Shown: positions 1 to 8,466, counted from the first letter of the stretch. The stretch is 63,982 bases of DNA from Myxacorys chilensis ATA2-1-KO14 (GCA_019359275.1 JAHHHP010000029.1:1-63982), one strand, 5' to 3'. Notes: a model not told the origin generated them from the letters alone. Made by a program: numbers and translations.

Positions 1-126
1 TAGCCCGCAAAACGATTTGTTTCTCCAAGTCGATTGTGATGCACGATGTGGTCATCGGACTATTCATCAATCGAATCGCCTTTGGACTAGTCATTTAGAC
101 CCAAACAACATGTCTGAGACATTACC
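1..126 (+). mobile_element. Right end of an IS1-family insertion sequence
   Basis: The window opens inside this element. It holds the last codons of an InsB-like transposase (3-98) and then a terminal sequence which, read on the minus strand from 126, begins GGTAATGTCTC. IS1 elements typically end in a similar GGTAATG... inverted repeat shortly after the transposase stop. I place the element boundary at 126/127; the left end is outside the window, so the target duplication cannot be checked. The boundary falls inside the reading frame of the neighbouring yjbQ gene. Confidence 0.65.
3..98 (+). CDS. IS1-family transposase (InsB-like), C-terminal fragment
   Basis: The 5' part is cut by the window edge; 31 residues plus stop remain. 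The sequence contains RKTICFSKS, then MHDVVIGLFINR, matching the end of IS1 InsB-type transposases, which finish with an RKT-CFSKS...HD-VIG block. It would be part of the DDE-type transposase that cuts and joins the IS ends. The stop at 96-98 overlaps the 3' end of yjbQ on the opposite strand by 12 bases. Whether the full-length gene is intact cannot be seen. The family call is from motif memory. Confidence 0.65.
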   Translation, partial: ARKTICFSKSIVMHDVVIGLFINRIAFGLVI

Positions 127-542
127 CGTTCTCCCATAACATGCACAAATAGTTCTCGGTTGTGGCGCTGTTGCCGATGCTCCCACACATATATCCCTTG
201 CCAAGTGCCCAACACTAACCGCCCTTGCGCGATCGGAATTTGTTCAGAGGTATGCGTTAGCACCGATCGAATGTGAGCGGGCATATCATCCGCGCCTTCG
301 GTGCTGTGAATGTAGTTCTCCCATTCGGGAACCAGTTTTGAAAAAAAGTTTTCCAGATCTCGCAACACATCCGGGTCGGCATTCTCTTGAATGATTAAAC
401 TTGCAGACGTATGACGCAGAAATAGATGACAGATTCCGGTTTGAATGCCGGATTGAGCCACGATCGCTTGAACTTGTGAGGTGACTTTCTGAAGCGATTT
501 ACCCGTTGTAGAAATTTTGAGAATTTGTTGGTAGTGAGACAT
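87..542 (-). CDS. yjbQ: YjbQ/UPF0047 family protein (secondary thiamine-phosphate synthase type)
   Basis: This 151-residue protein belongs to the YjbQ (UPF0047) family, small cytosolic beta-rich proteins; some members have weak thiamine-phosphate synthase activity, but the physiological role is unsettled. Visible family blocks are HTSASLIIQENADPDV near residue 44, then HIRSVL, GRLVLGTWQGIY and HVMGE near residue 138. Family members normally end at or very near HVMGE, about 138 residues. Here 13 extra residues follow, encoded by the end of the adjacent IS1 element (87-126), so the stop codon is supplied by the IS. The core, including the conserved histidines, appears intact, so the protein is probably functional. 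The upstream neighbour is a broken Uma2 gene on the other strand. Confidence 0.88.
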   Translation of the reverse strand: MSHYQQILKISTTGKSLQKVTSQVQAIVAQSGIQTGICHLFLRHTSASLIIQENADPDVLRDLENFFSKLVPEWENYIHSTEGADDMPAHIRSVLTHTSEQIPIAQGRLVLGTWQGIYVWEHRQQRHNRELFVHVMGERVMSQTCCLGLND

Positions 543-684
543 AAAACTATATTGCTAGAGCAGATGTCCTCATTCAAGCGGAAGCGACTATTCAGTGCAA
601 CTGCCCATCAACCGTTCCTTAACTTCCAGCGATTCAACACCGCTCCACTAAAATAAAACCAGTTCAGCTTGTGGATGAGCCAAA

Positions 685-1286
685 ATGACAACCTTGCTGA
701 TTCAAGCTGCCAGCATTCCTCTTGCCGTTCAGTTGCCTTCAGCCATGCAGATGAACGACGAGCAATTTTATGCCTTCTGTTTAGCAAATCGTGATTTACG
801 AATTGAACGCTGTGCAACGGGTGATGTGATTATCATGCCTCCTGCTTTTTCTGAGGTGGGCAATCGTAACTGTATGCTTGCCGTTCAGCTAGGAGAATGG
901 ACTGATCAATCAGGGACAGGCATAGGATTTACTCTAGCGCAGGCTTTACGCTTCCCAATCGAGCGGTTCGATCACCTGATGCCGCTTGGATGACGTTAGA
1001 GCGGTGGAATGCCTTAGCTGAGCAGCAAAAAGCATCTTTTGCCCCCATCTGTCCTGATTTTGTGGTCGAGCTTCGTTCTTCAAGTGATACTCTTGCCAGC
1101 CTACAAGCCAAAATGCAGGAATATATCGATAACGGTGTGCGACTGGGATTGTTAATCGATCGCAAAAATCGCACCGTTCACCTTTATCGACCGGATCGTT
1201 CTCCCGAACTACTGAACGATCCCGAAACAGTAAGCTGCGACCCCGAATTACCAGGCTTTGCGCTCAACCTGACCCGGATTGGGTGA
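685..1286 (+). pseudogene. Uma2 (DUF820) family restriction-endonuclease-like gene, single-base frameshift
   Basis: Two overlapping reading frames (685-993 and 990-1286) together make one Uma2 protein of about 200 residues. The first frame carries the N-terminal half and runs to GIGF; the second frame carries AVRSPDAAWM, then the PD-(D/E)xK core PICPDFVVELRSSSD and ends with VHLYRP. The break can be pinned: inserting one base (G) between 930 and 931 restores GIGFDSSAGFTLPN, the normal family sequence at this point. The cause is therefore a one-base deletion. Uma2 genes are highly multiplied in cyanobacteria and often decay; their biological role is unknown. A sequencing error is possible. The stop overlaps a frame leading into the next gene, ycf66. 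Confidence 0.85.
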
Positions 1287-1392
1287 TACACAACTTAACC
1301 GAATTGACCGAATCGAGGAAACCATACCTCTCAAGTGCAGCCCAAGCGGTAGAGTTAAGAAAGCAATTCGGTCACAGTTAGGGAGCAGCGCT

Positions 1393-2325
1393 ATGCTGAC
1401 ATTTCTTTTAGCTTTATTGGTCGGGCTGGGCAGCCTTGCACTGTATCTGTCGGGCTTTCTTTATCCAGAGGTCTACCGCAAAAATGATTTGATTTGGAGC
1501 GGGGTTGGACTGTTTTATGCGCTAGTGCTGTTGGTGTGCGGCGATCGCATCACGGGCGGCGTGCTGCTCGGACAGATAGCAAGCACTTCGCTGATTGGCT
1601 GGTTCGCTTGGCAAACGCTAGACGCCCGCCTAGGACACACGCCCAGTACAGAAGAATTAAAGTCTAAAGTCGGTGAAGCGCTTCAACCTGAGAACCGGAA
1701 TCGGATTCTTGGGCAGATGAAACAGCAGGTTTCGGGTCTTGCCAACCAAGTTCAAACAATGGTCGGCAGCAAATCAGAAGCAGCATCCACTCCAGGAACG
1801 GCAACGGCTGAGTCTTACAAGCCGCTGACGCGAGAAGATTTTGGCAATCCCGCTCCGACGGTTGAAGCAAACGCTGAAGCGACCGCAACCGAGACGCCGC
1901 AGACAGCATCCAAGACTGATATCGGGGGTACGATCGCAGGCATCGGTCAAACGATCGGCGGTTTATTCAAAAAGCCTCCGAAAAATAAAGAAGTCTATGT
2001 CCGCAAAGAGTTTCGGGAAGAAGAAACTCCGACCGTCACACCAGACGCAGGTATAACAGGTGACTATAAAGCAGACGCGATCGCAAGCGAGAAAGCTGTC
2101 GAAGCTAAAACAGTACCCGTCAATCAACCCGGCACATCCGATTCTGATATGCCATCTGACGAGATTGTGCAAGAAGAAATGGACTACGAAGCAACTCGTG
2201 CCGAGGAACCTGTTCCTCCTCATCCTCCCAGTCCCGATTTAGTGGAGGCTGCTGTAGAAGACGCCGCTGAGAAACATCTTCCTGCCGATCCTCCAGCTAC
2301 AGAAGACTCGCCTGAAAATTCCTAG
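1393..2325 (+). CDS. ycf66: Ycf66 family membrane protein
   Basis: The protein (310 residues from the ATG at 1393) has the Ycf66 N-terminal domain: a hydrophobic helix LLALLVGLGSLALYLSGF, the conserved FYPE/LYPEVYRKNDLIWSG segment, and two more hydrophobic helices to about residue 80. The rest is hydrophilic and low-complexity, rich in Ala, Glu, Thr and Pro. Ycf66 is found in cyanobacteria and some plastids; its function is not known. A longer frame begins at 1279, but homologous sequence starts at MLTFLLALL and a GGGAG motif lies 7 bases upstream of 1393, so I choose that start. The acidic tail varies widely in the family. The next gene, ileS, is about 200 bases downstream. Confidence 0.85.
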   Translation: MLTFLLALLVGLGSLALYLSGFLYPEVYRKNDLIWSGVGLFYALVLLVCGDRITGGVLLGQIASTSLIGWFAWQTLDARLGHTPSTEELKSKVGEALQPENRNRILGQMKQQVSGLANQVQTMVGSKSEAASTPGTATAESYKPLTREDFGNPAPTVEANAEATATETPQTASKTDIGGTIAGIGQTIGGLFKKPPKNKEVYVRKEFREEETPTVTPDAGITGDYKADAIASEKAVEAKTVPVNQPGTSDSDMPSDEIVQEEMDYEATRAEEPVPPHPPSPDLVEAAVEDAAEKHLPADPPATEDSPENS

Positions 2326-2533
2326 CAGGAACGCCCCAACCTTTCTTGAAGTAAACTATCAATCAGACGATCAACGGATGCAGTGGAATCAAAAATTCTG
2401 CCGCATCCGTTCTTGATTTACTGCCAAAATAGACCAAGAGATTTCCAAACCCGAAAGAGGGCAATTCTCTCATCCCTCCTCGCGAAGCGGGGCATTGCCC
2501 TCCCTCCTACTTCATCCCTCATCCCTTATTGAT

Positions 2534-5416
2534 ATGTCTCCGACAGAACCAGGATCGTACAAAGACACCGTTAATCTGCCGAAAACCAAGTTTGATATGC
2601 GAGCCAATGCGGTCAAACGCGAACCAGAGCTACAACAGTTTTGGGCAGAGCAAGAAATTTACGAAAAGTTGTCTCAGAACAATCCTGGCGACCTGTTTAT
2701 TTTGCATGACGGCCCTCCCTACGCCAACGGAGCGCTGCACATCGGGCACGCACTGAACAAAATCCTCAAAGACATCATCAACAAATACCAACTGTTGCAG
2801 GGACGCAAAGTTCGCTACGTCGCTGGCTGGGATTGTCATGGTTTGCCGATCGAACTGAAGGTGCTGCAAACCCTCAAACCCGAAGAACGTAGGCAGTTAA
2901 CCCCGCTCGGCTTGCGGCAAAAGGCAAAAGAATATGCCTTGGCTGCCGTCGAACAGCAGCTACAGAGCTTCAAACGCTACGGAGTTTGGGGAGATTGGCA
3001 ACATCCCTATCTCACCCTCAAGCCCGAATACGAAGCCGCGCAAATTGGTGTATTTGGGCAGATGGTTCTGAAAAAATATATCTACCGTGGCTTAAAACCT
3101 GTCCATTGGAGCCCGAGTTCTAAGACGGCGCTGGCAGAAGCAGAGCTTGAATATCCCGAAGGTCACACCTCTCGCAGTCTGTTTGCCGCGTTTGAAGTTA
3201 AAAGTCTGTCTAACGATCTGATGACAGCGCTTGATCCCTTTTTAGGAGAGTTGGGCGTTGCTATCTGGACGACGACTCCTTGGACGCTGCCCGCTAATCT
3301 TGCCGTGAGCGTGAATCCTGACCTAGTGTATGCCGTGGTTGAAGTCGGGGAGAATGCGCCTGGACGGTTTAAGTACCTGATCGTGGCGAAAGATCTCGTC
3401 GATCGCTTAGCCGAAACCTTCGGAACCACATTGGACGTGAAAGCCACAATGATGGGACGGTTGCTTGAGCATTGCACTTACAAACATCCCCTCTACGATC
3501 GCACAAGTGAGATTGTAATCGGCGGCGATTACGTCACAACCGAATCGGGTACAGGCTTAGTTCACACCGCTCCCGGTCACGGACAGGAAGATTATCAAGT
3601 CGGACAGCGCTATGGTTTACCGATCCTCGCGCCTGTGGATGATAACGGCAACTTCACCGAAGAAGCGGGTCAGTTCCAAGGTCTAAATGTCTTAGGTGAT
3701 GGCAATACTGCCGTGATCGACGCGATCGCTGCCACAGGTTCGCTACTAAAAGAAGAACCCTACGTTCACAAATACCCCTACGACTGGCGCACCAAGAAGC
3801 CGACGATCTTCCGGGCGACAGAACAGTGGTTCGCCTCGGTCGAAGGCTTTCGAGACGACGCGCTTAAAGCGATCGCATCGGTCAAATGGATTCCTGAGCA
3901 GGGCGAAAACCGCATCACCCCGATGGTTGCGGAGCGATCCGACTGGTGTATCTCTCGTCAGCGCAGTTGGGGCGTACCGATCCCCGTATTTTACGACGAG
4001 GAAACCAATGAGCCGTTATTAAACGAAGAAACGATCGCGCATGTTCAAGCGATCGTTGCCGAAAAAGGCTCCGATGCCTGGTGGGAACTTGCGGTCGAAG
4101 ACCTGTTGCCTGCCAAATATCACGGACGGAAGTACCGCAAAGGCACCGACACGATGGATGTTTGGTTTGACTCTGGTTCTTCGTGGGCGGCTGTCTTAAA
4201 GCAACGTCCACAGCTACGTTATGCCGCCGATATGTACTTGGAAGGCTCCGATCAGCACCGGGGCTGGTTTCAATCAAGTCTGCTCACCAGTGTTGCGGTC
4301 AACAATCAGGCTCCGTACAAAACCGTTCTGACCCACGGATTCGTGCTAGACGAACAGGGACGCAAGATGAGCAAATCGATCGGTAACGTGGTCGATCCGT
4401 ATACCGTGATTGAAGGCGGTAAAAATCAGAAAGAAGAACCACCTTACGGGGCTGACATTCTGCGCTTGTGGGTGTCGTCGGTCGATTACTCGAATGACGT
4501 GCCCCTCGGCAAGAACATCCTCAAACAGATGTCGGATGTCTACCGGAAGATCCGCAACACAGCCCGCTTCTTGATCGGCAATTTGCATGACTTCGATCCA
4601 GCAAAACACGCGGTGGCGTATGAGCAATTGCCGGAACTCGATCGCTACATGCTGCACCGCATCACAGAAGTATTCGAGGAAGTTCAAGACTCGTTTGAAA
4701 GTTTCCAATTCTTCCGATTCTTCCAAACGATCCAAAACTTCTGTGCGGTTGATCTGTCGAATTTCTATCTAGACATCGCCAAAGATCGGCTCTACATCAG
4801 TTCTGAGGAGGCGCTTCGGCGTCGCAGTTGTCAGACGGTGTTAGCGATCGCGCTAGAAAATTTGGCAAAAGCGATCGCGCCCGTCTTGTCTCACATGGCA
4901 GAAGACATCTGGCAATATTTGCCCTACTCCACGCCTCACAAATCGGTGTTTGAAGCAGGATGGGTAACGCTGGATGAACAGTGGAAACAGCCCAAACTCA
5001 AAGCCCAGTGGGAGAAGCTGAGACAAATCCGCGCCGAAGTCAACCGAGTGCTAGAGCAAGCCCGAACCGAGAAAGCGATTGGGTCTTCGCTGGAAGCCAA
5101 ACTGCTGCTATTTGTGGCAGATTCTGGTCTGCGGCAAAAACTGCAAGCCTTTAATCCGGCAGACAGTTTGAGCGGGAATCGAGTTGATGAGTTGCGATAT
5201 CTCTTCCTGACATCGCAAGTGGAACTACTTGACTCGGCGGATCAGCTTGAGGGCGTGAAGTATGCGGTGCGAACGGAAGCATTAGGCATTGGCGTCGTCG
5301 ATGCAGATGGCGAGAAGTGCGATCGCTGCTGGAACTATTCCATCCATGTCGGCGAATCGGCTGAGCATCCGTTGCTCTGCGATCGCTGTATCCCTGCTCT
5401 ATCCGATAAGTTTTAG
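2534..5416 (+). CDS. ileS: Isoleucyl-tRNA synthetase
   Basis: This cytosolic class I aminoacyl-tRNA synthetase charges tRNA-Ile with isoleucine using ATP. The 960-residue length fits the family. The HIGH signature is at residues 69-72 (GALHIGHALNK) and KMSKS at 611-615 (RKMSKSIGNVVDPY). The editing domain carries WTTTPWTLPANLAV, and the C-terminus ends in a zinc-binding CxxC pair (CDRCWNYS... LLCDRC), as in bacterial IleRS that retain the zinc finger. An in-frame start 13 codons upstream (2495) is possible, but MSPTEPGSYKDTVNLPKT is the usual N-terminus. The leader contains CCCTCAT-type heptamer repeats (see 10023). No T-box leader was recognised. Confidence 0.97.
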   Translation: MSPTEPGSYKDTVNLPKTKFDMRANAVKREPELQQFWAEQEIYEKLSQNNPGDLFILHDGPPYANGALHIGHALNKILKDIINKYQLLQGRKVRYVAGWDCHGLPIELKVLQTLKPEERRQLTPLGLRQKAKEYALAAVEQQLQSFKRYGVWGDWQHPYLTLKPEYEAAQIGVFGQMVLKKYIYRGLKPVHWSPSSKTALAEAELEYPEGHTSRSLFAAFEVKSLSNDLMTALDPFLGELGVAIWTTTPWTLPANLAVSVNPDLVYAVVEVGENAPGRFKYLIVAKDLVDRLAETFGTTLDVKATMMGRLLEHCTYKHPLYDRTSEIVIGGDYVTTESGTGLVHTAPGHGQEDYQVGQRYGLPILAPVDDNGNFTEEAGQFQGLNVLGDGNTAVIDAIAATGSLLKEEPYVHKYPYDWRTKKPTIFRATEQWFASVEGFRDDALKAIASVKWIPEQGENRITPMVAERSDWCISRQRSWGVPIPVFYDEETNEPLLNEETIAHVQAIVAEKGSDAWWELAVEDLLPAKYHGRKYRKGTDTMDVWFDSGSSWAAVLKQRPQLRYAADMYLEGSDQHRGWFQSSLLTSVAVNNQAPYKTVLTHGFVLDEQGRKMSKSIGNVVDPYTVIEGGKNQKEEPPYGADILRLWVSSVDYSNDVPLGKNILKQMSDVYRKIRNTARFLIGNLHDFDPAKHAVAYEQLPELDRYMLHRITEVFEEVQDSFESFQFFRFFQTIQNFCAVDLSNFYLDIAKDRLYISSEEALRRRSCQTVLAIALENLAKAIAPVLSHMAEDIWQYLPYSTPHKSVFEAGWVTLDEQWKQPKLKAQWEKLRQIRAEVNRVLEQARTEKAIGSSLEAKLLLFVADSGLRQKLQAFNPADSLSGNRVDELRYLFLTSQVELLDSADQLEGVKYAVRTEALGIGVVDADGEKCDRCWNYSIHVGESAEHPLLCDRCIPALSDKF

Positions 5417-5529
5417 TCGGCTAACCCTTACGACACTTTCCTCCTAACTCCTCAAGTTGACTACATGTACAACGTTTCCGCCGACCCCTTAACTGAGGTG
5501 AAACGGGGAAGCTGTCCGCCTGTCCATTC

Positions 5530-5635
5530 TGTCGAGAGGTAATATGCGGAATGAAAGTCGATCTAATGTTCCTCATCCCAGGATTAAGTGGAAAGTGCCC
5601 CTCTAATTCACTTAAGTCGGAGTGTTATCTCGACA
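5530..5635. ncRNA. Candidate structured RNA beside the IS110 transposase; surveyed gap 5417-5736
   Basis: The 320-base gap between ileS and the IS110 transposase stop has nested inverted repeats: TGTCGAGA (5530-5537) pairs with TCTCGACA (5628-5635), and inside it TTAAGTG (5584-5590) pairs with CACTTAA (5609-5615). IS110-family elements are known to encode a guide RNA (bridge RNA or seekRNA) in one non-coding end. In IS1111-type elements it lies downstream of the transposase, which is this side. The assignment to the IS is inference, because the IS boundary is not resolved; the hairpins could instead belong to the ileS downstream region. No protein-coding gene is seen in the gap. Confidence 0.35.
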
Positions 5636-5722
5636 CTGTGCAGCCTAAATCCCTGGGTTAGGATCTTAAAAAGACAGATTTCGGTCTAAAATCCAGACGT
5701 GGGCAATTAGACGGAAACTGTC

Positions 5723-7246
5723 AGTCTGCTAAGAAACTAACCTTCAGACGTTGCTTCAGTTGGAGAGGTAGTCGCGGTTGCAGTCCGCTCAAGCACAAGC
5801 GTTGCCCCAAGTTGTTGGGCTTTGCGCTGGAGTTGCTTCAAGGCCCGTTGCCGATACTGCACATTCTCCTGTTCGGGAGGGACAGCCGTAAAGGCAACAC
5901 GATACTTCAGCATGTGATAAACAATGCGTGCAAGTCGATGTGCAGTTGCAACCACTGCCTTGGGTGCTCCGAGTTTAGAGCGCATACGGCGGTAGAAGTT
6001 GCCTAGTGCGCTTTTGCTATGGTGCAGCGTAGCTGCCGCGAGTCGGAAGGCAAGATTCGCTCGGTTGTCGGTTTTCCTCGTGCGCACTCGCTTAATCTTG
6101 CCGCCCGTTTTGTCATTATGCGGACACAAGCCCAACCAGGAGGTAAAGTGTTTGACGGTTTTCCACTTACTCATATCGGTGCCAATCTCCGACAAGATGA
6201 CTTGCACACTCAAGACATCTAGCCCGTCCACCTGCGTCAAATCGACCCCGGCCAACTGGTAAAGCACTCTGCGAAGATCGCCCTTTGGCTGATTCTTTTG
6301 AGGGCTACAAGGGCGGCGCTTTGGTGGAGGTAAAGGCTGCTCGTTCAGGTCTACCTGCGGGCTAAACGTGGCAAAGTGCTGTTCAATCTGGAGATCGCAG
6401 GCTTGTAATTTCTCGGTATAGACGTCATACAACTCGACTGCCTGTTGCAGGGCAAACACATGCTCGACTCGATAATCGCCGCAAAGCGATTTTGCAATTT
6501 CTGCTTGAGATTTGCCGCAGCGCCAGTCCCGGTGCTTGGCTAACTGCTCCGGGTCGCGTACGCCCGCAATGATGTCTCGAATAATCCGGAGGCCGGTCAC
6601 CCCCGTGACATCGCTCAAAACATTGTTCAGCTTTAGATTCATCTGCTCTAAGGCCTTTTGGATATGCTGGATGTGACTCGCCCGATAGTGCAACAACATT
6701 TCACGCTGTCGGACAAACGAGCGTAAGACGCAGATCGAGTTTTCGGGACGAAACGATGCCTGCAAGAGTCCAAACGTGTGCAGTTGCTGAATCCACTGAC
6801 AATCGAGCACATCCGTTTTCCGTCCGGGCACATTCTTCACCTGATGAGCATTGACCAACACGACGTCAAACCCTCGCGCTTCGAGAATTTGAAAAATGGG
6901 AATCCAGTACACGCCGGTTGATTCCATTGCCACCGTGGTGATTCCACAGTTCGCCAACCAATCCGTCAACTGTTGCAAATCAGCGGTAAACGTGGCAAAC
7001 ACGCGCACCGAGTGTTCATCTCGTCCTTGGGGAACACAGGTATAAATCTCGGTTGCCCCCACGTCTAAGCCTGCTGCATTCAGGTTGATCTGCTCAAGGC
7101 TATCAGGCTTCGCACTCTTCACAGCACGAGCAGATTTCCGAGCGCGTTCGCTCGAGGCTGAATTCGTGGACTTCATCGCATCACTCCTGTAACAACGACA
7201 AAAGAGTTCAGACCCGATGATGTTCTAGGGGTATCTAGTCTGCTAA
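5723..7246 (-). mobile_element. IS110-family insertion sequence (limits tentative)
   Basis: The element is defined by its transposase (5737-7176). The ten-base sequence AGTCTGCTAA occurs at 5723-5732 and again at 7237-7246, just outside both ends of the gene, and I use it as a provisional limit. IS110 elements often lack clear terminal inverted repeats and leave little target duplication, so this is weak evidence. If these are the true ends, the element has little room for a guide RNA; if the structured sequence at 5530-5635 belongs to it, the left end lies further left. The right flank 7247-7591 holds no gene that I can recognise. Confidence 0.4.
5737..7176 (-). CDS. IS110-family transposase (DEDD recombinase)
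   Basis: The 479-residue protein has the two-domain plan of IS110 transposases. An N-terminal RuvC-like DEDD domain begins with NAAGLDVGATEIYTCV (first Asp), continues with VAMESTGVYWIPIF (Glu) and the PGRKTDVLDCQWIQQL block (Asp residues). A C-terminal Tnp_20 domain carries VDGLDVLSVQVILSEIG and FTSWLGLCPHNDKTGG with the catalytic Ser region. It would excise and insert its own element, in known relatives guided by an IS-encoded RNA. The frame is intact, so the element may be active. The gene is about 100 residues longer than compact IS110 transposases, with a charged insert near residue 285 (PPPKRRPCSPQKN). It sits between ileS and an orphan ORF. Confidence 0.93.
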   Translation of the reverse strand: MKSTNSASSERARKSARAVKSAKPDSLEQINLNAAGLDVGATEIYTCVPQGRDEHSVRVFATFTADLQQLTDWLANCGITTVAMESTGVYWIPIFQILEARGFDVVLVNAHQVKNVPGRKTDVLDCQWIQQLHTFGLLQASFRPENSICVLRSFVRQREMLLHYRASHIQHIQKALEQMNLKLNNVLSDVTGVTGLRIIRDIIAGVRDPEQLAKHRDWRCGKSQAEIAKSLCGDYRVEHVFALQQAVELYDVYTEKLQACDLQIEQHFATFSPQVDLNEQPLPPPKRRPCSPQKNQPKGDLRRVLYQLAGVDLTQVDGLDVLSVQVILSEIGTDMSKWKTVKHFTSWLGLCPHNDKTGGKIKRVRTRKTDNRANLAFRLAAATLHHSKSALGNFYRRMRSKLGAPKAVVATAHRLARIVYHMLKYRVAFTAVPPEQENVQYRQRALKQLQRKAQQLGATLVLERTATATTSPTEATSEG

Positions 7247-7591
7247 ACGGGGTCGAGGGTTCGCCACCAATAGTTCAACCATGCATCATCGGAACCAGGC
7301 TAAATTAACGGGCTAAACAGCACCAAGACTGAGGCGGTTTTGATTGTCTGAACGATTCGAGCCTATCATTAGACTCTGCCACGCACGTCATCAGGTGACG
7401 ATTCTTCAGTTTCTTTCACACTCAAGACTTGCTTTGCAAAACTGCCCTGCTAAATAATAGTTATGCAGCTAATCCTTAGGCTGGAGTCAGAAAGGTTGAT
7501 GGCTTGCAATTAGGCTGGTTGAAGATTGTTGATCACGCAAGCGTAATTAAGACAAACTAGTGACGTTGTGAACTTTGCTGGATGAGCCAAG

Positions 7592-8053
7592 ATGCAACGA
7601 TCAAACGATGCGAATATGCCAGAACCATTGAGCCGAGAACAACGTTGGGAAATCGTACAAACTTTGTTGCAACGAGGCAACCTGCGTAACGAGGCAAAGC
7701 AGGCACTCCGCCAAGCTTACCTTAATGCACCAGAGGAGATGCTAGAAACGGCTGTTTTTCATCTCTATGTTGATGGGATCGGAGCCGCAATTGACTGGTT
7801 GGTTGACTTAGAGCTATTTCTATGTGAACCCGACCGTAAACTTGATCTTAGTGTTACGTACCACTTGTTGTATCACCTTTACAATTGGTATCAATTTAGT
7901 GAACTGCTTGCAGACGGGAAAATAGGTGTGTTAGAACGCCTCAAGAAAATTAAAGAGTTGGTTGCAGATGGAGAGGTAGAGGCAATCCTTGCAACTGTTG
8001 AGGAGCTAGAAGCGATGTTTGGAGGCATCCGAAATTATCCTAATTTTCAGTAA
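7592..8053 (+). CDS. Hypothetical helical protein, possible gene-cassette cargo
   Basis: I do not recognise this 153-residue protein. The N-terminus (LSREQRWEIVQTLLQRG, KQALRQAYLNAPEEML) and the rest read as almost entirely alpha-helical, without a signal peptide or membrane segment. The centre is rich in Leu, His and Tyr (VTYHLLYHLYNWYQF). A second possible start is Met-9 (7616). The gene stands alone, downstream of an IS110 element, and its stop codon is followed after six bases by an attC-like folded element (8060-8146), the arrangement of an integron gene cassette. The start context TGGATGAGCCAAGATG nearly matches that of the Uma2 gene at 685. Expression and function are unknown. Confidence 0.6.
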   Translation: MQRSNDANMPEPLSREQRWEIVQTLLQRGNLRNEAKQALRQAYLNAPEEMLETAVFHLYVDGIGAAIDWLVDLELFLCEPDRKLDLSVTYHLLYHLYNWYQFSELLADGKIGVLERLKKIKELVADGEVEAILATVEELEAMFGGIRNYPNFQ

Positions 8054-8059
8054 GCGGCT

Positions 8060-8146
8060 GCATAACCAGTCAAACGCAGCGGACAGCCATAAGCTGCTGA
8101 TAGCGCGTTCAAAGCCTTCTGCTGCCGCTGATTTGGGTCGTTACAC
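8060..8146 (+). other. attC-like imperfect hairpin (possible cassette recombination site)
   Basis: The element begins with GCATAAC (8060-8066; one mismatch to the inverse core RYYYAAC) and ends with GTTACAC (8140-8146; one mismatch to the core GTTRRRY). Inside, CAGCGGACAGC (8077-8087) pairs with GCTGCCGCTG (8121-8130) with one unpaired A, and CAAA pairs with TTTG closer to the ends. An extrahelical base in an otherwise paired arm is a hallmark of attC sites. It directly follows the stop of the 7592-8053 ORF. No integrase gene is present in the window. A frame across this stretch (8019-8261) is not a convincing gene. Confidence 0.45.
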
Positions 8147-8284
8147 ATCATCAGAAATTGCTGCATTGTCTAAAACAGGCGTGGAGCTAGTTGCCTATCT
8201 GCAGCATGAAGGAATTGTAAATTCGCGACCTAATATTGCTGATGGTCAAGCTTACACCTGAAATCCGCGGAACGAAACCCAAAC

Positions 8285-8466
8285 GAGATCGCAGAACTAA
8301 GATCCACGAGTTGTGAATTAAGATCTCAATGCGTAAAACACGGAATTGCGATCGCAGAATTAAGATCCACGGGTTGTGAATTAAGATCCGGGTGCGTGAA
8401 ACACGGAATTGCGATCGCAGAATTAAGATCCACGGGTTGTGCATCAAGATCTGCGAGTTGTGCATC
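8285..8466. repeat. 63-bp tandem repeat, nearly three copies
   Basis: Units start at 8285, 8348 and 8411, exactly 63 bases apart. Each begins with a (GC)GATCGCAG block and contains two shorter related pieces, each with TTGTGAATTAAGATC or AAGATCCACGGGTTGTG. The third copy is partial and diverges after about 40 bases. Two of the three copies carry the HIP1 octamer GCGATCGC. Because 63 is a multiple of three, the minus strand stays open across the array, but it encodes only a repetitive string and I do not call a gene. It fills the gap upstream of der. Confidence 0.9.

Noticed and set aside
2459..2530. A T-box or other riboswitch before ileS
   Set aside because: No T-box consensus (the AGGGUGGNACCGCG-like motif) is present; the leader holds only CCCTC-type repeats.
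8019..8261. An 80-codon plus-strand frame overlapping the orphan ORF's end
   Set aside because: It runs through the attC-like hairpin and overlaps a better frame; the C-terminal part looks protein-like but has no start signal.
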